DNA from: Musa acuminata AAA Group
Taxonomy: Eukaryota; Streptophyta; Magnoliopsida; Zingiberales; Musaceae
Direction: 5' to 3'
Assembly (NCBI RefSeq): GCF_036884655.1
Contig: NC_088340.1
Coordinates: 8,372,501 to 8,436,500 of the forward strand
Length of the DNA stretch: 64,000 nt
Part shown: in pieces, positions 59,531 to 64,000 of the stretch
How the letters are laid out: the number at the start of each line of letters is the position of its first letter
How positions within the stretch are numbered: the stretch's first letter is position 1
Translations under genes and position numbers: made by a program
The notes under the pieces: generated by a model
Told to the model about the DNA's origin: nothing
Databases searched by the model: none
Seen by the model: the letters and a program-made list of their open reading frames with translations, nothing else

Positions 59531-59910
59531 TGGACTGTTACCGACTTCTCCGACTACCTCCCCAACCTCACCGACTCCATCGATTGGCGCCCCTTCTACT
59601 ACCCCGTCCGACGTCAGCCTCAGCCACATTATCCTCGAACCTCACCTCCTCGCCTTCCGCACCCGATGGCTCTGCCCGACGATCTACTTCTAGGTTCCGG
59701 TGGCTAAGTTCACCTGCGACGGGCTCTGCCCCGGAATGAACACAGTGATCGGCGAGTTGGTACTGGGCCAGTGGAAGCTATATGGAGTGCCGTCGGACGG
59801 AGAACCGCCAGCACAAGTGGGCGTCACGTAACGGCTCTCGTCACGTCCAATGGCGGCTTTGACATCAAGAAGACAGAGTTACACGGCGGAGATTCAACCA
59901 TTCAGTGTTG
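59531..59910 (+). pseudogene. Decayed ATP-dependent phosphofructokinase fragment
   Basis: Fragments in shifting frames recall plant 6-phosphofructokinase in the right order: SDYLPNL (N-terminal region, frame from 59531), then PSDVSLSHIIL and FRTRW...TIYF (about 59607-59690), an in-frame TAG at 59691-59693, then VPVAKFTCDGLCPGMNTVIG, close to the ATP-site motif TCGGLCPGLNTVIRE, followed by LYGV. After a stop at 59829 comes TSNGGFDIKK (about 59848), like the family's TSRGGFD. The sequence between these last two blocks and the whole C-terminal half are missing. Frameshifts, stops and deletions make it non-functional. The region is GC-richer than its neighbours, as exons of the parent gene would be. 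Confidence 0.6.
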
Positions 59911-60170
59911 GTGATCGTATTTGCGCATACAGTTATCTTCCGATGCGACAACTGGTTCTTGATTGGTGTACAGTTCCTCTGGATTCTAAAGCCTTCGGTT
60001 TCTGGATTTGTCTTACAGGATAAAGATTGATGCACAAAACATCTCTATCGTTGAAGCACGCTGTCGTGTTATTTGTTCCGAAGTTACAGCACAAATGAAA
60101 GCAAAGTAATTACAGAACAAAAAACTTGCTTGCTTGCTTCCCATTTCAATGATACATGAGATTATTCAGT

Positions 60171-60517
60171 TCAATAGCAACCATCCTCGCAGCAGACTTT
60201 GCCGCAATGGCTCAATGGTCTCCAAATGAACCAGCAACACCTGCATCCTTTAGTGATCAGAAACATAAAGCATCTTGTTAGAACGAGGTCTCATGCAAAA
60301 GCAGAGCAGAATGTGTTTGACAGTAGTGTAAAACAAGCATACTCCACTCATCAATGAAACTTAAGTTCCTGTGGGACTGCTGACCACAGAATCTCAAACC
60401 TAAACTTATTGTTGTTTCTAGTCTTCGAGAAGTAGAGTGATATCGATTCATAGGCAGCATGATAAAAATGCCAGGAAATTTACCTTGTGGATGAACGTCG
60501 TTAGCTTTGGTCTCCAT
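60171..60517 (-). CDS. Small cysteine-rich protein, 36 residues, two exons
   Basis: Exons 60517-60484 and 60247-60171 join across a 236-bp GT-AG intron (donor cacaag|gtaaat, acceptor cactaaag) to a 36-residue protein: METKANDVHPQG, then a cysteine-rich C terminus CRCCWFIWRPLSHCGKVCC and EDGCY before TGA. Seven Cys fall at 13, 15, 16, 26, 30, 31 and 35, with aromatic residues between the clusters. The first 12 residues are polar and uncharged by any signal peptide, so it is not an obvious secreted defensin; Cys clusters next to Trp/Phe/Ile suggest membrane association or metal binding. I recall short plant proteins of this pattern (CxCC...CGKxCC) but cannot name the family. It is far too small for default gene finders. 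The function is unknown. Confidence 0.65.
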
Positions 60518-61399
60518 TTGTGCACTTGAGCCAGGTTAGAAGCAGCAGGAGAGTGTTTCTCTTCATCTTCACTTCACGGCAAGGAAGAGCACCTTCAAGC
60601 TGCTGCTCATATAACTCTTTAATGCCACTTCATTCGAGAAAGTGAATTGCGTTTGACGCTTCGTCAGAGGGACATGGATGCAGACGACAAGAACTTAGCT
60701 GGAGATTCTTCTTTATCTGAAACCTCTTGTTGTATGTATTCTTTGGAGCTACCTCAATAAGTCTAGGATCAGCCAAAGAACTATGATTTCTTACATATTA
60801 TTTGCAAGACAACACCGAAGAAACATCACGATTGGAATGTTTATAGATGATGGTCAAAGTTTTTCATAAACCACATGAACTTGTTGTTCATTCTTTGCAT
60901 TGATAAAAAGGTAACACAAGAAGCATAAGAAGCCTGACAAATATTGGGTACTTAGAAGAGTTACTAGTGAATGTAATTATTATCGACCAAGTAAAATTTA
61001 TTGTTAAATCAGATCAAAATCTTTCTCAGTTCCCAAGCTTACAAAAATAAAAGGAAATAATCATGTGTCTCCAAATAGAGTTTTTATTCCTAAAACATAA
61101 TTAGTGTACAACTGCAACACTGACAAGAAGACAACCATCACATCCATGTGGTAGAGTTTATCCGAGGCCAAAAATGGCAGTTTATCCACAAGAGGAAGCA
61201 GACGCTTGAACCTCAAACAAAACATGTTGAGTAATTTTGAAGGATCCTTTTCAGATAAATTATTTCACCAACTCTCAGTCCAAGAACATACATCTATTGT
61301 AGATGCCAGAAAAAATACAGGCTATCTGAAAGCTTAAACAAAGGACTCCAAGCCAACTGATCAAAAACATGCTTATCTAATGTCGTATCCAAGGCAATC
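60518..61399. other. Spacer between mL46 and the cysteine-rich gene
   Basis: No gene seen. It holds the promoter of the cysteine-rich gene (a weak TATA-like ttatatga on the minus strand near 60610) and the mL46 3' UTR. Confidence 0.5.
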
Positions 61400-62219
61400 T
61401 TAGCTGATAATCATCTTGTTAAAAAAGGAAGCTTGCTCTGGAAAGTACTCCATCAACTCATCCTTGGTCACCCAGACAAAATCTTTGCACTCTCCAATCT
61501 GAAGTTTGCTAGTACCAATTACTTGCGATTTGAAAAAGAACCGCTGAAAAAAGACAATTGTCAGAAAAGCAGAAAAGAGAAAACAGTTCTGAAATGTCTT
61601 GTGAACTGGATTGAGATGTACAGGGAAACATAAATTTCTAAGTCAATTATAGACAAGATTGATGAAAAAAATTATCAATCATAAGAATTAATAAAGTAAG
61701 GCTGCAAGTATAAGAAATCAAAATAAGCAAATCTTCATTTTGAGAAAGAATAATTAAAGGGAAGCTATGCTATTAACCTTAAACAAGGATAAGAAAAACA
61801 TCTTCATGATAGTCAACACATGAAAAAAAAGCTGCAAATATAAACACCTACCTTAAAAAGTGGCAAGTCTTCTTTTGGTTCCACAACCATTTGTGCCATT
61901 GGAGCGTTGCCCACAAAATATGTATTATTGAGCCCTCCAATTACAGATTTCAGTGCTGATTCTGCACACTGCAGATTAACAATTTCAATAAGCTATCATG
62001 AAATAGAACTCTGAGAATAACACGGTTCTAAAAGAAAACGCAAATAAAAAGTCACATTTTGTATCGATTTAAGTGAGAAAAGGTAGTACCAGACGCAAAG
62101 TTTCTTCATTTTCATAAACCTTTTCTGGAAAATGCCAAACAGGTTCCCTATCAGGAGTTCCATATGTGCTGCCATACAGGAGAAGATAAAGTCTTCTATC
62201 AAGTGCCCTTTGCAGTGAC
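61400..62219 (-). CDS. MRPL46: Mitochondrial ribosomal protein mL46, C-terminal exons (partial)
   Basis: Component of the mitochondrial large ribosomal subunit with a Nudix-like fold. Three 3' exons are clear: 62219-62090 (SLQRALDRRLYLLLYG, PVWHFPEKVY), 61968-61852 (CAESALKSVIGGLNNTYFVG, NAPMAQMVVEP) and 61543-61400 (RFFFKSQVI, KDFVWVTKDELMEYFP, ending NKMIIS). They join in phase for about 129 residues to a TAA stop and match the C-terminal half of plant mL46. The first exon listed begins one base before a Ser codon, so a preceding exon ending in phase 2 is required. A candidate ends at 63322 (...KKIAE, donor gtaagt), but I do not recognise it as mL46, and the mitochondrial targeting and N-terminal exons are probably beyond 64000. 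Confidence 0.88.
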
Positions 62220-64000
62220 CTAAAAGAATCAAACAGAAACCCACTATGTTATTTAGTTTGTGATGGCAAAGTGAAAAATGTATTAATGAGCTTGAATAAA
62301 GTTGGGTTTGTCAAGTAGGAAAAACCTCTCAAATATCAAAACAGAATGCTGTAAAGAACTCACAAGTTATGTTTCAACCATGAATTCAAGCATAACATCT
62401 ATATAAGAAAATATTTATGTGTCTTCATATTTACTTGCAACAACAAAGTGTGGCTTGCACCAGCCATCACGAAGCACAGTCACTGTTACAAATTCTACCA
62501 GCATGGAAGCCTATGCCATGCCAAGTGTGTAACAGGACACCCACTTCATAATTTTCGGCTTGTGCTGACTGGCATGGAGCCCTACCATCCTAACTTGTTA
62601 ATCACGGAAAACGAAATCCTTGCTATCATGTTAATGCACACAAAGCAAAACCAGCTTGAGATACATCAGCTATCATGGTAAAATCTGCATCAGAAACTGA
62701 CGTGCTAGCAAAATCCAGCAAGGAACAGATGAAAATGTTTGTGTGAAATATGGAATGGCACAAAATTAGCCAGTGAATATTATGTTAAAATTGCCAAGCT
62801 AGGCATGTTCAATATAATGAATAATAACTACAGAACAAACCTTAAAATGATAGTTCATTGAGAAAGCTGTTAAAGGTATGACCGAACATTAGCGTCAGAA
62901 TGCAATTTTGCACAAACAAAATGGGTGAAATTAGTTTGGGAACTTTTATTACCACGATACTAACTGCAGAAGAAAACAACATGCTAGCAAAATCTTCAAA
63001 CAAAAGACACAAAAACTTATGTAAAATATAGCACAGCATGAACACCTGCCAGGAAAAACTAACAGCATGAACACCTGCCAGGAAAAACTAACAGCATGAA
63101 CACCTGCCAGGAAAAACTATGTTAAAATTGAAAAACCATGCATTTTCGAGAAAGTGAACTTTAACTATAGAACTAACTTTATAAGATTAGATAATAAAAG
63201 AAAATATTAGAAAAAAGTTAGCATGGTCAATTTGGCATCAAACCTTGCAATTCCAAGAACCAGCATCCAGGCCATAATTTTAAGTGCCAAATTGTAGTAC
63301 ATGTCAAAGAGAGGAACTTACTCAGCTATTTTCTTTTCCAGTGCTAGATTTGCAACGACAAAAGTATTGGGTTCAAAGGTAGCAACTTATCGAAGATACA
63401 ATACTCATCAGAATGGTTCCTTATCATTTCATAAACATATCTCATAAGGCATCTTCTTATAACTTTTAACAGAATGTTAATTGTAAAACAGGAGCACAGT
63501 TAATTTAAGTAGATGCCTTTTCAATTGAAAGGTAATTTCTGTAACACAGCTCGAGTAATGGTCAGTATTCTTACAAAAAGTTGAGGAGTTAACAACAAAG
63601 TATCCTGAAAATTGGAATGATTAAAGTGAAGTTGGCGAGTTCAGGAGTTTTTGAGATAAATCAAAAAATAATGTCTTCATCAAAAGGTGAATGTAGTTGA
63701 CAGCAATTTTTTTGGAACTTGATGCTTTGTTGTTGTGTTCCAGTTTATGCTATCTTCCATTTAAGCACACAAAAAAAATTTTGACAGCCAAAGAGAAAGC
63801 AAGTTTAATATTAGAGGATAATGTTTCATGGTATATATAAAAGGGAAGGAGACTATTAGCACAACTTCTTTGACATTGAACAATGTCAAATTTTGTCTGA
63901 CAGTCTTCAAACATGGATTTGCAATGGAATATCCCAAAAATATATCAAAAATAGAAAACGTTGAAATGGAAGGAGACTATTAGCATAACTTCTATGACAC
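62220..64000. other. Probable upstream intron(s) of mL46
   Basis: AT-rich, without a convincing coding exon. It contains a 29-bp triplicate repeat at 63033 and, near the right edge, a diverged direct repeat (ggaaggagactattagcaca at about 63845 and ggaaggagactattagcata at about 63969). Confidence 0.45.
63033..63119. repeat. 29-bp tandem repeat, three identical copies
   Basis: Unit acagcatgaacacctgccag followed by gaaaaacta, at 63033, 63062 and 63091. There is no spacer between copies. Confidence 0.97.

Noticed and set aside
63033..63119. CRISPR-like array
   Set aside because: The repeats are contiguous without spacers and the genome is eukaryotic; it is a minisatellite.
63322..63343. Upstream mL46 exon ending KKIAE
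   Set aside because: The donor is good and phase fits, but the residues do not resemble the known mL46 N-terminal half, so I did not annotate it as an exon.
1..64000. Bacterial-style operons, riboswitches, phage or defence systems
   Set aside because: Gene structure, introns, promoters and repeats are those of a plant nuclear genome; nothing supports such systems.

Overview
The window is nuclear DNA from a flowering plant. GT-AG introns, TATA-box promoters, plant-only gene families (CH-domain kinesin-14, HIPP metallochaperone, clade XI LRR receptor kinase, F-box proteins with an F-box-associated domain), dinucleotide microsatellites and an LTR element all point that way. Overall style suggests a monocot, and my impression is a banana-type (Zingiberales) genome, but nothing in the window proves this.

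Left third (1-29 kb): a tandem array. Four homologous F-box genes lie on the + strand at 1424, 8086, 16129 and 26117. The last three sit in repeat units of about 8.1, 8.1 and 9.7 kb that also carry a small four-exon open frame (79 codons) at 3568, 11677 and 19768. F-box copy 3 has one internal TGA, and small-gene copy 3 has a 2-base deletion. All four F-box genes share a TATA box and what looks like a long 5'-leader intron. The third unit carries two extra insertions. About 29.1-33.3 kb is AT-rich sequence with no gene that I can support.

Middle (33-42 kb): a complete LRR receptor-like kinase of the RGI (root meristem growth factor receptor) type, two exons, 1093 residues. About 350 bp beyond its stop lies a young non-autonomous LTR retrotransposon (37254-41780; 446-bp LTRs differing at 9 sites) with a tRNA-Met-type primer site and a polypurine tract but no recognisable gag-pol.

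Right third (43-64 kb): all genes here are on the minus strand. They are a 17-exon kinesin-14 with a calponin-homology domain (1064 residues), in which one intron is a textbook U12-type AT-AC intron and another carries a transposon-like insertion; a three-exon HIPP-type metal-binding protein ending in a CaaX box; a decayed phosphofructokinase fragment (+ strand); a tiny two-exon cysteine-rich protein (36 residues); and the 3' exons of mitochondrial ribosomal protein mL46, whose 5' part is probably outside the window.

These are independent eukaryotic genes, not a pathway cluster. The points most worth a second look are the AT-AC intron, the amplified F-box plus small-gene cassette, the duplicated TATA element at the receptor kinase, and the two small genes that automated annotation would easily miss. 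I found no dedicated new molecular system.
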